NCBI GenBank assembly: GCA_963575745.1
Contig: CAUYUJ010019082.1
Location: 188,001 to 252,000 of the forward strand
DNA: 64,000 nucleotides
Reading direction: 5' to 3'
From: Prorocentrum cordatum
Lineage: Eukaryota; Sar; Dinophyceae; Prorocentrales; Prorocentraceae
The position numbers were made by a program, and so were the translations under genes. Within the stretch, counting starts at the first letter, position 1, and each line of letters starts with the position of its first letter. Positions 1-11,737 of this stretch are shown here, one piece after another. The notes beneath the pieces were generated by a model that saw only the letters and a program-made list of their open reading frames with translations, was not told the DNA's origin and searched no databases.

Positions 1-3000
1 CACTGGTCCTCCTCCTACTCCTCCTCCTTCTCCTCCTCCTCCTCCTCCTCTCAGAGACCCTGGGTACAGAAGGCACGCTCGCCACGACGGCGGTGGCGAA
101 GGCAGCTGAATTGGTCCACCCATCGATGTCGTCATCCTTGCATTCTTCCCCCATCAAGGCACCTTCGTGCTCTTTCAGAGGGGGAGAACCTCCTCCCGTC
201 TTCCTCACTCCTTTACTTCCCTCCATCCCTCCTCCTCCCTGACTCCTCCCTCCCTCCCTCCTCCCTCCCTCCTTCGTCGTCCCTCCTCCTCCTTCCTTCC
301 TCTATCCGTCCTGGCACTGGCATCACATATCAGTCCAGATGTTCACGCAAAGTGTTCCCCCGTAGCCAGGGCTTTGGAGTCAGGGACCGCTGGCGCAAGG
401 TCGGCACTGGGAAAACAATTGCTGGCCGACGAAGCTCCCCTCTCACCCAGCTGCGTACCCCGCGAAATGACAGTAAAACAAACAGACTCCCTCATCCTCA
501 TCATACACCTCTTTCTCCCTTGCTCTTCCCTCCCTCCCTCCCTCCTCCCTCCCTCTTCTCCTCGCTCCTCCCTCCTGCTCGTTCTTTCTTCCTTCCTCAG
601 TCCCTCCCTTCCTTTCTCCCCTTGCAAAACACTCACAATGTAGGTTCGCCTCCCAATATGGATGCGTTTTTCACCAACTACGGACGTAATTTCCCCCACA
701 ACTCAAATTCAGACATCGGCAACGAAGGTTTCTGATCCTCTGAGTCCCTCCCAATCTCCCAATAGCTGCTCGTGCAGACCCACTCTTGTGCATCGCGTCG
801 TCCAATTCTGGCCCCAGCCCTGACCCTATCCCGCCTCCCAAACCCAGTCGCGTCGTGAATGAATAACAACGAAAAGTGTTTGCACATGTTCTGACTCCAG
901 GTGCCTATACGGGCCCCGTCACAAACTACTCAGGATGAAAAACTGGTCAATGGGAAGGGATCAAAGCCTCTGGGGATCCATGGTGTGGAGGAAGCACGAC
1001 GCGGGAAATCTGCCACACCCCCTCGCTCCCCCTGCCATGTGCTCATGCTGGGTTGTATCCAATGGAGGCACCACTCCGCCAGTCACTCCGAACGCAACCA
1101 TCCAGTCCAGGATTTTGTACTGTTTGCCCATGCAGGATCTCAGCGCCAGCATCAGCAGTACCTCTGTCAAATATTGGAAATCCAATGTTTCAAAACTTGA
1201 CATACTGTTTGTTGCAAGCTTTGTATAGGAGCGTGTCCACACTCCCTATCACCCTAAATTGATCTCCCCGCCAACTCCTGGTCACGAAGGGGGGGGGGAA
1301 CGAATTTCAGCTCGGGCAAATGGGAGCCAAACTCGAAAAAGGCAGTCGAGGCCTTCAGGGCACCGCGCAGCGCTCTTAGGCCAAATCGGATCGCTTATTC
1401 CGTTGGATTCGAATTCGCTGGTCACGTGCGGTGACAATGTCGATCGCAAGCGAACCCGCGCTTGCCTTGAAAAAAGCAAGCCGTACGGTTGTTAATTGCC
1501 TGCTTGCGATTGCACGCTTGAAAAATTGCGCAATCGCAGAACCTGACAAAACAAGGACGGGATGCGCCGTTACGCAGGGCGTGTAAGCAGGTGCGCGCGC
1601 AGGTGGATCACAAACTCTTCGATTGTTCTTGGCACGGATGGCCGAGGTCGACATTTTGCCCAGTGTGCGCTGCCACGTGCACTGGCACACCTAGCGAACG
1701 CTGTGCGCGTCTCAAACCTGGCGCGCCTGGCACGCTGCGCTTGGACACCTGGGGCACTTGGCACGCGTGACGCACCTCGCAAGCGTTGCACACCTGGCGT
1801 CCGTTGTGGTTCCCAAGCGGTGCGCATCCGATGGCGACCTCTGCCTATACTGATGTTCGGGTACACTCAGACGTTGGGACGGCAAGTGGGAGCGACCGAA
1901 ACAACTTATGGCGTTCCCGTAAGGAACTTCGCCCTTCCCCACACACCCTCCCCTTGGGCTGGAAGGGGGAGGCCGCGAAGCGTTAGAGCCCATGATGTGG
2001 ACTCGAAAACCCAGAATGGCCTCCACGATGGCTGAATGACAAGGTCTTTTGCGGCACCCACTTCGAAGGTCCTTTGTGCTCGCCTCATGTGCAGAGGGGC
2101 ATCCAAATCGAAGCGGCGTTTGAAGTCTGCCTGCCTGATGAGACATGGACGACCGCGTGCTCCGCCACGGATGAGCACACGCCTGCACAAGAGTGTCGCA
2201 TGCAATCGCGCACAAACACATTACTGATCCGATGCATGTGTCCCTACATATACAAAAATATACAGAGAGAGATATGCTAGCCAGCGTGGGCCCTAAGCAG
2301 TGTGCTTCTACCAGCATGTGTTGTGCACTCTAGGTGGGGCGACACATATATATACAGATATAAGTCGCGTTAAAATTAACGTGACACATTCGGGGAACGA
2401 GAACCCTGACTACGAAGGTCATCATACGCTTCTGACCCTTCATCCCCATCCCCCATCCCCCTCCTACTCCCCAGCCTCCCCCTCTTCCCCCCCCCTCCTC
2501 CTCCTCCTCCACATCCTCCTCCTCCTCCTCCTCCTCCTCCTCATTCCTTCCATCCAACCCCCATCCACTCTTCCATGCAGCCTTCATCCTTTCTACTCCC
2601 ATCCACCCTCATCCTTCCGAACGTCCCTCCGTCCATCCAATTTCCGTTCATCGCAACCGGACCGACTGCATCCTTCTCTTCCTCGTCCTCCCCTTCCTGC
2701 TTCTCTTCGTTACCTTCCTTCCTCTCTCCTCCGCCCTATTCATTCCTCCTCCTCCTCCTCCTTCTCCCCCTCATCGTCTTCCTCCTCCTCCTCCTCCTCC
2801 TCCTCCTCTCCTCCTCCTCCTCATCCTCCTCCTGTTCCTTCCCCCTTTGGCCCGTGACCCCATCCAGACCCATCCCTCCATCCAGCCTCTCTCCATCCCT
2901 TTGTCCACCCCCCGCTCCATCAACTTGCGCACCACCCCTTCCATCAATACAGCATGAGCGCCTCCCTCCATCCAACCTCATCCCTCAATGACGCCTAGAT

Positions 3001-3300
3001 CCATGCCTCCCGCCCTCTCCCCACCAATTCCCCATCCATCATCCATCCGGCTACCCCCCCTCCAACACACGCCTCTACAGTGAGGGCATGAACCTAAGAA
3101 ACGATACATAAGGAACGAAACTCCTTCTTCCAAAGTAAGTCCATGAAGTCCGACGGAACGGCCGAACACCTTATCTAGCGGCGTTCCGCCAAGATTTGTT
3201 TATGCGATTCGACCCCCGCGCCCTCTGCCAAACTACCAAAGAACGCCCGCCCCCTCCTCCCCCGCCGCTCCAAAATCGAACGCAAAAGCGCAGCCTGCGA
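1..3300. repeat. C/T-rich low-complexity DNA, no gene
   Basis: Long pyrimidine tracts built on TCC and CCT dominate 1-50, 170-640 and 2440-2960. Open frames here translate to Ser/Pro/Leu-rich strings in several frames at once, which is what a TCC microsatellite gives in any frame, so none is called. Between the tracts (about 641-2439 and 2960-3300) I see mixed-composition DNA without a recognisable protein, RNA or repeat. Confidence 0.75.
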
Positions 3301-4162
3301 ATAACGCGTTGGGAGCCAACATGGAGCCACACAATGTAAACCGACACAAGGATGGCACGTGCCACCCCGCAAACCGCTTGAGAAAAACCAGCCGTTTCAC
3401 TTGTATTCTGGGAGCCAACAACATGAAACCATACAATGTGAAACGACAAGGTTGACACGCGTCACCCTGAAAACCGTGTGAACAAAAAACAAATGTTGCA
3501 CTTCGGAGCCAAATCGAGCCATACAGTATGAAACGACATAAGGGTGACACGTGTCACCCCGAAAACCGTGTGAGAAAAATCAATCGTTTCACTTGTATTC
3601 TGGGAGCCAACATGGAACCATACAATGTGACACGACTCAAGGGTGACACGCGTCACCCCGAAAACCGTGCGAAAAACACTAAGTGTTGCACTTGCACCCC
3701 GGGAGCCAACATGGAGCCGTACAAAGTGAAACGACATAAGGATGACGCGCGTCACCCCGAACATCCTGCGAAAAACACCAATTGTTACACTTGTATTCTG
3801 GGAGCAAACGTGGAAACATACTACAGTGTGAAACGGCACAAGGATGGCACGTGTCACCTCGAACACCGTGTGAGAACAAACAATGTCTACACTTGTATTC
3901 TGGGACCAACACGGGGCCGCACAACGTGAAACTACACAAGGGTGACACGTGTCACCCCGAAAACCGTGTGAGAAACACCAATTGTCTCGTGAATTTTGGG
4001 AGCCGGCATGGGGCCATACAACGTGAAACGACACAGGGGTGACACGCGTCACCCCGAAAACCGTGTGAGAAAAAACCAATTGTTTCACGTGTATTCTGAG
4101 AGCCAACATGTAGCCATACAATGTGAAACAACACAAGGGTGACACGTGCCACCCCGGAAACC
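3300..4162. repeat. ~100-bp satellite array, first block (about 9 units)
   Basis: A unit of roughly 100 bp repeats about nine times. Each carries a TTTCACTTGTATTCTGGGAG stretch, then GCCAACATGGAGCCATACAA, GTGAAACGACA and a palindromic box near GGTGACACGTGTCACC followed by CCGAAAACCGTGTGAGAAAA. Box positions are near 3347, 3450, 3545, 3645, 3745, 3845, 3945, 4040 and 4140. The box contains the CACGTG hexamer in several units. Open frames through the array are artefacts of the unit lacking stops. The same unit recurs at 5038-5632, 15290-15435 and 38533-38640. Confidence 0.9.
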
Positions 4163-5037
4163 GAGAGAGAAATTCGCCGGCCCAACGGGCCAGAGGCGTG
4201 CTAAGGTCTCCGGTAACTGGTTAACAGTATCTCTAGTTCGCGCGCGCGGGGCGGCCCCTGGGGGTCCCCGGACGAAAAGTACCCCGACCGACCCCCGGGC
4301 GATCCCCGGGAGACTCCCCCAGAGCGCTCCAGGAGCGCTCCAGGAGCGCACCAACAGGGCTCCGAGACGTCCCCGAAACCCTCAAGACGGGTCCAGATGC
4401 CCCCAAGAGGCTCCCAAGATGGTACACAAGGGTTCCGAGATGCCCCATGATCGCTCCAAGACGCCCAAGATGGCCCCCAGACGCCCCAAGAGGCCTCCAA
4501 GAGCACTCCCAAAAGGGCCCCCGGAGGCAAAATTCATTGCTTTTCCTTAGGTTTTTGAAAGATTTTGGAGCTTCCACCTTTTCGGCTCCCCGACGCCCCA
4601 CGACGGCCCAAGAGGCCCCCAAGATCGCCCCAAGAGGGCCCAAGAGGCCCCCAAGAGGGCCCCAAGATGGCCCCAGAGGGCTCGAAGACGGCCCAAGAAG
4701 CCTCCAAGACGGTCCAAGAGGGCCCCAAGAACGCCCCCAAAGGGGCCCCAGAGAGGGAACACGAAACAACATTTCGAGCCCTCGGCCCTAAGAAGCCCCT
4801 ACGAGGCCCCAAGAGGCCCCTAAGAGGCCCCAAGAGGCCCCCACGAGGCCCTCAGGAGGCCCCCAAGAGTCCCCCAAGCGGCCCCAGGAGGCCCCCCAAA
4901 TGCCCCCCCGAGCGCCCCAGGAGTCCCCCAAGCGGCCCCAGGAACCCCCAAAGCGCCGCATTGACACCAGGCCCTCGGGCAAACGGCAGACATGAGACTG
5001 TATGGGCCGGCGGAATGAGCGAAGCGATTAAATAAAC
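4163..5037 (-). repeat. CCCCAAGAGGCCC repeat block (inverse orientation), inserted in the satellite
   Basis: An imperfect 12-13 bp repeat of CCCCAAGAGGCCC type fills the block. It is the reverse complement of the arrays at 5633-8260 and 11738-12890. An A/T-richer core near 4523-4600 interrupts it and matches cores in the other blocks. Satellite sequence abuts both sides, at CCGAGAGAGAAA on the left and ACAAATGTGACACTTG on the right, so the block looks like an insertion into the satellite. No gene is supported. Confidence 0.75.
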
Positions 5038-5632
5038 AAATGTGACACTTGTATTCTGGGAGCCAACATGGAGCCATACAGCGTGAAACGACATAGGGGT
5101 GACGCGTGTCAGCCCGAACACCGCGCAAGAAAAAACAAGTGTTGCACTTGTATTGTGGGATAACCAACATGGAACCATACAATGTGAAACGGCACAAGGG
5201 TAACACGTGTAACCCCGAAAGCCGCCCGAGAAAAAAAAACAATCGTTTTACTTGTATTATGGGGGCCAACACGCCATACAATAAGAAACGAAACAGGGGT
5301 GACACGTGTCACCCCGAAAAACTGTGTGAGACACGCCAATTGTTTCACTTGTAGTCTGGGAGCTAACATGGAGCCATACAGTGTGCAACGACACACAGGT
5401 GACACGCGTCACCCCGAAAACCATGTGACGCACGCCAACTGTGTCCCTATTATTCTGGGAGCCAACATGGATCCACACAATGTGAAACGACACAAAGGTG
5501 ACACGTCTCGACCCGAAAACCGTGATAAAAAACAACTATTGCAAACTGCATTCTGGGAGCCAATAGAATGCGAAACGACACCAGGGTGACACGTGCTACC
5601 CCGAAAACCGCGTGAGAAAAAAACAATTGATA
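5038..5632. repeat. ~100-bp satellite array, second block (about 6 units)
   Basis: Six more units of the same satellite, with palindrome boxes near 5097, 5198, 5297, 5397, 5498 and 5586. These units are more diverged: one box reads GGTAACACGTGTAACC and another is GTGACACGTCTCGACC. The array ends at about 5632 in AAAAAAACAATTGATACTAG, where the CTTGGGGCC-type repeat begins. Confidence 0.88.
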
Positions 5633-6640
5633 CTAGAAACATCGCGCGGGCTTCGCGCGCGCTCAAGTTCTAGCCCAGGCCGGGGGGGGCGCTGGAAGAT
5701 CTTGGACAGCGCTATCAAGAACAGGCGCGTGACATGGTCTTGCCTCCTGGGCCTCTTGGGGACCTCTTGGGTCTCCATGGGGGCATCTGAAGGGCTTCTG
5801 GGGAGTTCTCCGTGCTTCCTCAATTTGCTGTTGGAGGCACCCCTTGGGTGCTTCTTGGGGGGCGTCTTGGGGCTTCTTGGGGTCCCTTGGGAGCATCGTC
5901 AGGGTTCTCCGCGAAGTCGGAAGGTGACGTTCTGCAATCTGAAGCCGTCATTGGCCGTCTTGGCTGCGTGGAGGCCCGACTTGAGGGCGCCTGGGGCCAT
6001 ACTGAGGCAATCCGGAAGCCTCCCAGGGGCCTCCTGCAGACAGTTTTGATGCATCGAGGGCACTGTTGGGCAATCTGGGGGCCCCTTGTACGTCTCCTTG
6101 GGGCCTTTTGGGGCCACTTGGGAGGCTTATGGGGGCCTCGTCGGACCACTTGGGGACTCTTGGGGCCTTCTCTGGGCCTCTTAGGGCGGAAGACTCTGCT
6201 GTTGGGTTCGCGCTCCCATTCTTGGGCCTCTCTTGGGACCGTCTTGGGGCCCTCTCGAGCCGTCTTGGGCGCCTCAGGCACCGTCTTGGGGCCTCATGGG
6301 CCGTCTTGGGGCCCTCTTGGAGGCCTCTTCGGCTATCGTGGAGCGGTCTTGGGGGCCTCTTGGGCCGTCGGGATGCCAAAAGGCTGAAACGCTAAAATGC
6401 ACCAACAACCAAAAGAAAATCTATGATTTTGGCTTCTTGGGGCCCTTGCGGGAGTGCGGGCCATCCAGAGGCCATCTTGGGCGTGTTAGAACGATGACTC
6501 CGCGATAGCAGGCCTCCTGGAGGCCTCTCGCATAGTAGGCTTCCTGGAGGCCTCTCGCGGCCCTTTTCATCTGTGTTGGGGCTGTCTTGGGCGGTCTGGA
6601 AGCGTCCCTGGCGCCCAGACACCCCCATGGCGCGCCCCCC
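5633..6640 (+). repeat. CTTGGGGGCC-type repeat array
   Basis: Imperfect tandem copies of CTTGGGGCCTCTTGGGGGCC run through this stretch. A conserved A-rich core at about 6370-6435 contains AAAATCTATGATTTTGGC. The repeat is open in most frames and gives Gly/Leu/Trp/Ala/Ser strings on one strand and Pro/Arg/Lys strings on the other, so long frames here do not indicate proteins. Confidence 0.8.
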
Positions 6641-6645
6641 CCCGC

Positions 6646-6676
6646 CATACATACATGCATGCATGCATACATACAT

Positions 6677-6719
<43 letters not shown>

Positions 6720-6904
6720 TACATACATACATGCATGCATGCATGCATGCATGCATGCATACATACATACAGACAAACAGACAAACACACATACACACAT
6801 ACACACATACACACATACACACATACACACATACACACATACACACATACATACATACATACATACATACATACATACATACATACATACATACATACAT
6901 ACAT

Positions 6905-6947
<43 letters not shown>

Positions 6948-6994
6948 TACACACATATATATACATACAGACAGGCAGACATACATACATCCAT

Positions 6995-7047
<53 letters not shown>

Positions 7048-7050
7048 CAC
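6646..7050. repeat. CATA/CAGA/CATG compound microsatellite ending in (TA)n
   Basis: Runs of ACAT, ACAG, ATGC and ACAC tetranucleotides alternate and finish in about 35 bp of TA repeat near 7006-7043. All six frames are nearly free of stops because the tetranucleotides contain none; the apparent 180-290 codon frames are artefacts. Confidence 0.95.
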
Positions 7051-8260
7051 AAGACTGCAGTTTGCAGGCGGAATGGCAGGAAGGTCAAGCCGACAATTTA
7101 GCGAAAACTCCTGGTTGCCTTTTCCGGCATCGCCGCTATAATGATGTTATTCGTTATCCTTCCTCCATGCTTATTGTTCCTTATTTTCGCCATACCCTGC
7201 GCATTCTCCACAACCTCCTCAGCTCTTTTTTGCGGAAGCTCCTCCTTGGAGAGCCTCTAGGGGCCTCACAAAAATTGTTTCGGGCTTTCTTAAGGCCTTC
7301 TGGAGGCCTCCTGGGCGTATTCTGGGGGCCTCCGGGGGCTTCCTCGGGCCACCCTGCCTCCAACCGCCGTCTCCCTGAACGACCGAATCACGATTTGGAA
7401 TTCTTCGGAGGGTGGCGTTGGGCCATCTTGGGCCGCCATGGGGCTCTCTGAGGGCCATCTTGGACCCGTGTTGTGCCGTTTTGGAGCTCTTGGACTGCCT
7501 GGAAGCCCTTTCGGATGGTTGTGGGGCGATCTGGGAGCCTCCCAGGCGGCTTCGGACGCCCAGAAGACCGCCGTCTTGGAGCGTCGGGAAGCCGAAAAGA
7601 GGAGAACCCAAAAATTCACCAAAAACCATCAGAAAATCAATGATTTTTGCCTCGAGGGGCCTTCTGGGGAGTGCTCTTGGAGGCCTCTTTGGGGCCGTCC
7701 TGGAGGCCTCTTGGGCCATCTTGAGGTCACGTCGGTCCCTCTTGGAGCGCTCTTGTGCTGTCTTGGGGGTCTCTGGGACGTCTCCGATGACCCCCCTGAT
7801 CGCCCTAAATGTGCTGGGAAAGCTTGGCAAAACGCCTTGCGAGGCCCGGTGGCCGCTTCGAGGCCCGTCCGGAGGGCCCCAAAAAAGCCCCAGGTCCCGG
7901 GAGTCCGGTTTTTTGGGGGGGGGTGATGGGTTTTCCCCCCGCCCGGGCTTATAAAAATATAGGAAGAGGAATATGTGCAACTTGAAAGTATATGCATATA
8001 CACGTGTACATTTACATATGTCTATGTCTGTGTCGTCGGGGGCCTCTTAGAAAGAATTTTGAAGCCTTTTCGGTGCCGTCTTGGGGCCTCTTGGAGCCTC
8101 TCTTGGGCTTCTTGGGGGCCTCTTGGGGCCTCTTGGGGGCCTCTTGGGGCCTCTTGGGGGCTTCCTGGGGGCCTCTTGGGGCCTCTTGGGGGCATCTTGG
8201 GGCGGAGAGCTTGATTTTTCACTTCGCGTTCCCTCTCTTGGGCCCCTCTTTTTTTTTGAT
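7051..8260 (+). repeat. CTTGGGGGCC-type repeat array with second and third sub-blocks
   Basis: After about 150 bp of unassigned sequence (7051-7200), the CTTGGGGCC-type repeat resumes to 7900 with an A-rich core at about 7560-7655 (AAAATCAATGATTTTTGCC). It pauses over 7900-8035 and resumes to 8260. The 8035-8245 stretch is nearly identical to 12290-12475, including TTAGAAAGAATTTTGAAGCC and TTGATTTTTCACTTCGCG, so the two are copies of one larger unit. Confidence 0.78.
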
Positions 8261-9386
8261 TTTTTTTTCCTGGGCGACACACATTCTGCACAGGCAATAT
8301 GAAAATGTCACATTGATGTTAACCTAATTGTCCCTCTTTGGAGGCTGTGTGAAACTTACGAAAAACTGGTCTGGACCGTGTTCGTCATTAGGAGAGAAGG
8401 TAAGACCAGGAGAATAAGAAGATGGAAGTGAAGCGAATGCTGGCATATACGCGCAACGATGTGCAACTAAATCAGTGACCCGCTCCGCGGCAACGTGGAT
8501 AAGCAAAATACAGAAGAAGTATATAAGAAGTTATGCAAGCGCGTTCGCGGGTCTCGCAACCTATCGTTGTGCGGGGCGTCAAGCGGGCCACAGCCTAGCA
8601 TATCAAGTGTCGTCTTTCGCTGGTGCCTGGCAAGCATCACGGAGGGGCAGAAAACTCGCCGGGCGGCAGTGAGCAAGGCGGCTCGGCAGAACAACGGACG
8701 AGGCGCTGCGGCACAGGTCTTTGCCCCGACTCTCACCTGGGTCAGGCGGCCGGGACAACAACTGGTTCCCAATTGTGCGAGACATGGAGACCCAACCCAT
8801 GCTTACAGAATGGACGGAACTGGTGTCCGGGACAGGCGGCACCTTTTTCCGGAACGGCCGAAGCGTACCTCCGGAAGGCGAAGCCTGCTTCCAGAACGCT
8901 GGAACTGCTTCAGGGAAGCTGAAGTAGCTGCTCCTCCTCGTCCTCGTCCTCCTCCTCCACCACCTCCACCTCCTCCAAGGAAGGGCGAGGAGGGCAAAAC
9001 CCTGCCAAGAAAGCGTGTCAACCCGCCCGCAAAGGCAAGCCTACTTCAAGCCGTTCGCGACACGAGTGCCTCTGGGCGTGCATAGGCGACGGCGAAGCTT
9101 TGTCGCCAAGTCGCTAAATGCGCGTTGACCACTCCAGGCTCTTGCAGCGATAGAATCCAGGCCCAAACCCCCCAATCCACACTATCTCACGTGGGCAACA
9201 CTGACGCACGCGAACGCACGCGCGCCTCGCGAGTCAAGACCAGCAAGTATTGAGACATATGAAGACCACAACGGAGATTGGGGCTACAGAGGAGTGCCCC
9301 GTGCCCAAGAATGCGGACCATAAAGGACATGCAAGTAATCCTCCTCCCCCCCGCCACCACCGCCACCTCCCCCACCACCCCCTCGA
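8261..9386. other. no gene recognised
   Basis: Mixed-composition DNA. A plus-strand open frame at 8495-9085 ends in a proline run encoded by a CCTCCTCCACC tract and matches nothing I recognise. The stretch just left of 9387 would be the 3' flank of the minus-strand acyltransferase retrocopy. I see no poly(A) tract there. Confidence 0.5.
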
Positions 9387-11600
9387 TCACTGGTCCGCAT
9401 TCGGTATCGCAAAACTGAGGACTATGTCGGCTAGAACGTCGTAATAGTCCAGTGTCATATGAAAACGGTCCTTGTGCATGCTCTGAAGTTTGGACATTTT
9501 ATAGGCATCCAAAATATACACGTTGGGGAATTCACTGGATATCATGTCGGTCACCGCCTCGTTCCACTGCGCGCACCGCGCATTGGTAATGAACGGCGTC
9601 TGAACGGGATCCTCGAAAATGTGATTTATCAAGATCCAGACAATCACGGTCACCGAGCCTTGAAAAGCGAGCAACTGTTCGCGCACAGACTCTACATAGT
9701 CGTCAGCTGACATGGTTTCAATGTAGAAATCATGTAAACCCTGGTTCGTAATGATGGCGTCCACGCTGCCGTACCGCTTCTTAACATAAGCGGCAATGGT
9801 GCCCTGAGTGGTATTTGTCTCGTTAGTCTGCAATGAAACATCTATCGCGTATTCCACGGGAACGTACTCAAAATCCAGCACGCACTGCTTGCTAACATTG
9901 CCCGAAGCAACAGAAACCTGACCACGATAACACCTCAATGACGGAGTGTCTTGGCAATAAGGGTGGGTAAGACCTTTGAAGAGCGGGGCGAAACCTTGCG
10001 GCGGAGGCACCCACTCTGGCGCTGGATCCAAACCTAGGAATTCCATCCTGTCGCAGTCATTCTTAGAGACGGCCGTGTCATGCCAAGCACTATCGAAAAT
10101 AGGGCGCAGCCTGCTATACAATAGGTTCATCGTCGAATCCCCCAGAAATAAGAATCTGGAGTGCGTCACGTCGCTGGCGTCCTCTCCGCAGTGTCTCGCA
10201 TAACTGCTCCATGAGAAGTTCATGGGGCAAGAAGACGACTTGTCAGGGTGCCACGTCAATGGGTTCCCGTGCCACCCGCCCCCGCCAGAGCATACTTCAT
10301 GGGAAGAGGAATTGGCCGTGGCTGCGGTGCTGGAAGTGGTCGCACCGTCGGAACATGTGGCATCCACGTAGACGGCGCCGATATAGTAGAAGCCCAGAGA
10401 CCAAGAGATCAGGGCCGTGATAGCGAGCAAGGGTAATAAGATCCCGAAGATATTGGAGGTTTGTTTCGGGCGACGCTTGTGAAGGGGAGCCTCCATCAAG
10501 TGGTACGTGGCCATTGCGAGTGCTAAGGTTATGGCAAAAACAATCACCATGGACGTGGGAGACTTGAGACATTCGGTCCCCCGCATAAACACTAGTACTG
10601 GCCAATGCCACAGATAGAGGGCATATGACAGATTACCGATGTACACCAAGAACTTGCTGCCAAAGCACGCATTTAGAATCGCATTCGGTGAACTACCTGC
10701 AGCTATAAAGCAGAGCGTCCCGCCAACACTCAGCGACGCCCAAGGGAAGGGAAACCCCCAACCACTTGGCGTGAACAACAGCCCAAAAATGAGCAACAAC
10801 AACGATGCAACCTGCAATATTATATACCTGACGCCGTTCGCAATGGTGTCCGTACCGGGTGCATAGTTCGGCATCATATGAAACACGCGCCAAGCGCCAA
10901 CTCCCAAAACCGGGACGGTAATATATAGAACGCGACTTGGGCGTTGGAATAAGTCGAGCAGGTGAGGATGCAGGACACAAGCATGGAAATGACAGCGCAC
11001 ACTGCGATAACCCAAGCGGGCGACTGAAGCTTTCGCGCCCAGCTCAGCAGGAAAGGGAAGAGTACATAGAACTGCTCTTCAACACCCAATGACCACAAGT
11101 GCATGAAGGGATTGAGCTCCTGATGGCTGTGCCCGTTTTCAAAATAATCTAGCTGCAGACTGGCAAAGTAATTATTGGACAAGCCCACAAGCCCAAGGAG
11201 ACCTGATATGTAGTAACCATCCATGCCTGGAGAGGAAGGTAGCATGAGCACAGAATTGAGGATGGTGGTGATCAGCACGGTCGCCATGAGGGCAGGTGCC
11301 AAACGCCACATGCGCCGGCCATAGAAGTTTAATGTGTCCACGCATGTATCTTCACAGCCATGAAGTAAAGAAACTGTGTTCACGTAGCCAGATGGTAAAA
11401 AACATATCGACTCCAGCAAACCCCCCAGGAAGCCATGCAGGATTTGCATGAAAAAAGATGACCGCAAACACAGCCAAAGCACGCAAACCGTCGATGTCAT
11501 TACGCCGCTGCGGGCTGGCACCAACGTTCGGCTTCCCTTCATCATCAATAACGACTTTGTCTAACAAGGCCTCACCATCATAATTGTTCTCTGAGGCCAT
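9387..11600 (-). pseudogene. acyltransferase-3 / SGNH fusion protein, SL-tagged retrocopy with two frameshifts
   Basis: The protein is of the OafA type: an integral-membrane O-acyltransferase followed by a soluble SGNH hydrolase-like domain, a family that acylates surface sugars. From the ATG at 11600 the frame reaches IDGLRALAVFAVIFFHA and GGFAGVDMFF, the family's N-terminal signature. A shift near 11390 leads to FYGRRMWRLAPAL and HLWSLGVEEQFYVLFPF (11391-10874). A second shift near 10880 leads to hydrophobic helices with LSYALYLWHWPVL and the C-terminal domain to 9387. That domain has FLFLGDSTMNLLYSRL (GDS nucleophile block), NQGLHDF and a D..H pair in DRFHMT. No introns are needed, and spliced-leader sequence lies 100 bp upstream, so this is a processed retrocopy. 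The two shifts suggest a pseudogene unless they are assembly errors. The fused architecture is established; substrate is unknown. Confidence 0.82.
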
Positions 11601-11700
11601 TGAATCAACGCGATGATGCAAATAGCTCAGGTAATTTGTCTCTTGGTTGTTGCTCTTCCTGGGCCAGAGGCAAAGCTGCTTGGGCCTGGGGCCTACTCGA

Positions 11701-11715
11701 CTTGAGCCAAAATTT
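11701..11715 (-). other. relict (5'-truncated) spliced leader
   Basis: Directly downstream of the full leader the minus strand reads AAATTTTGGCTCAAG; its last 13 bases are the 3' part of the dinoSL. The tandem order, full leader then truncated leader then 5' UTR (11700-11601) then ATG, is the signature of a gene that went through mRNA, trans-splicing and reintegration at least twice. The inner copy records the older round. Confidence 0.9.
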
Positions 11716-11737
11716 CTTGAGCCAAAATGGCTACGGA
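11716..11737 (-). other. complete dinoflagellate spliced-leader sequence
   Basis: Read on the minus strand, these 22 bases match the dinoSL consensus (D)CCGTAGCC-ATTTTGGCTCAAG at every position, with T at the degenerate first base. The leader is added to dinoflagellate mRNAs by trans-splicing, so finding it in the genome immediately upstream of a gene indicates that a mature mRNA was reverse-transcribed and reintegrated. The left-hand neighbour at 11738 is CTTGGGG-type repeat, which marks the insertion point. Confidence 0.93.

Noticed and set aside
3462-4145. 227-codon minus-strand frame with repeated Val/Phe/Arg/His words
   Set aside because: Translation of the ~100-bp satellite; the repeated protein words follow the DNA unit.
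3300-5632. CRISPR-like array with ~35-bp repeats
   Set aside because: The whole ~100-bp unit repeats, including the would-be spacers; it is a satellite.
6646-7050. CRISPR-like array
   Set aside because: No spacers; plain microsatellite, and the genome is eukaryotic.
6573-7451. 292-codon His/Thr/Ile-rich frame and its minus-strand Tyr/Cys/Val mirror
   Set aside because: Tetranucleotide microsatellite without stop codons in any frame.
4163-8260. Long open frames giving Gly/Leu/Trp/Ala/Ser-rich or Pro/Arg/Lys-rich proteins
   Set aside because: Translations of the CTTGGGGCC-type repeat, open in several frames on both strands; no unique sequence or start context.
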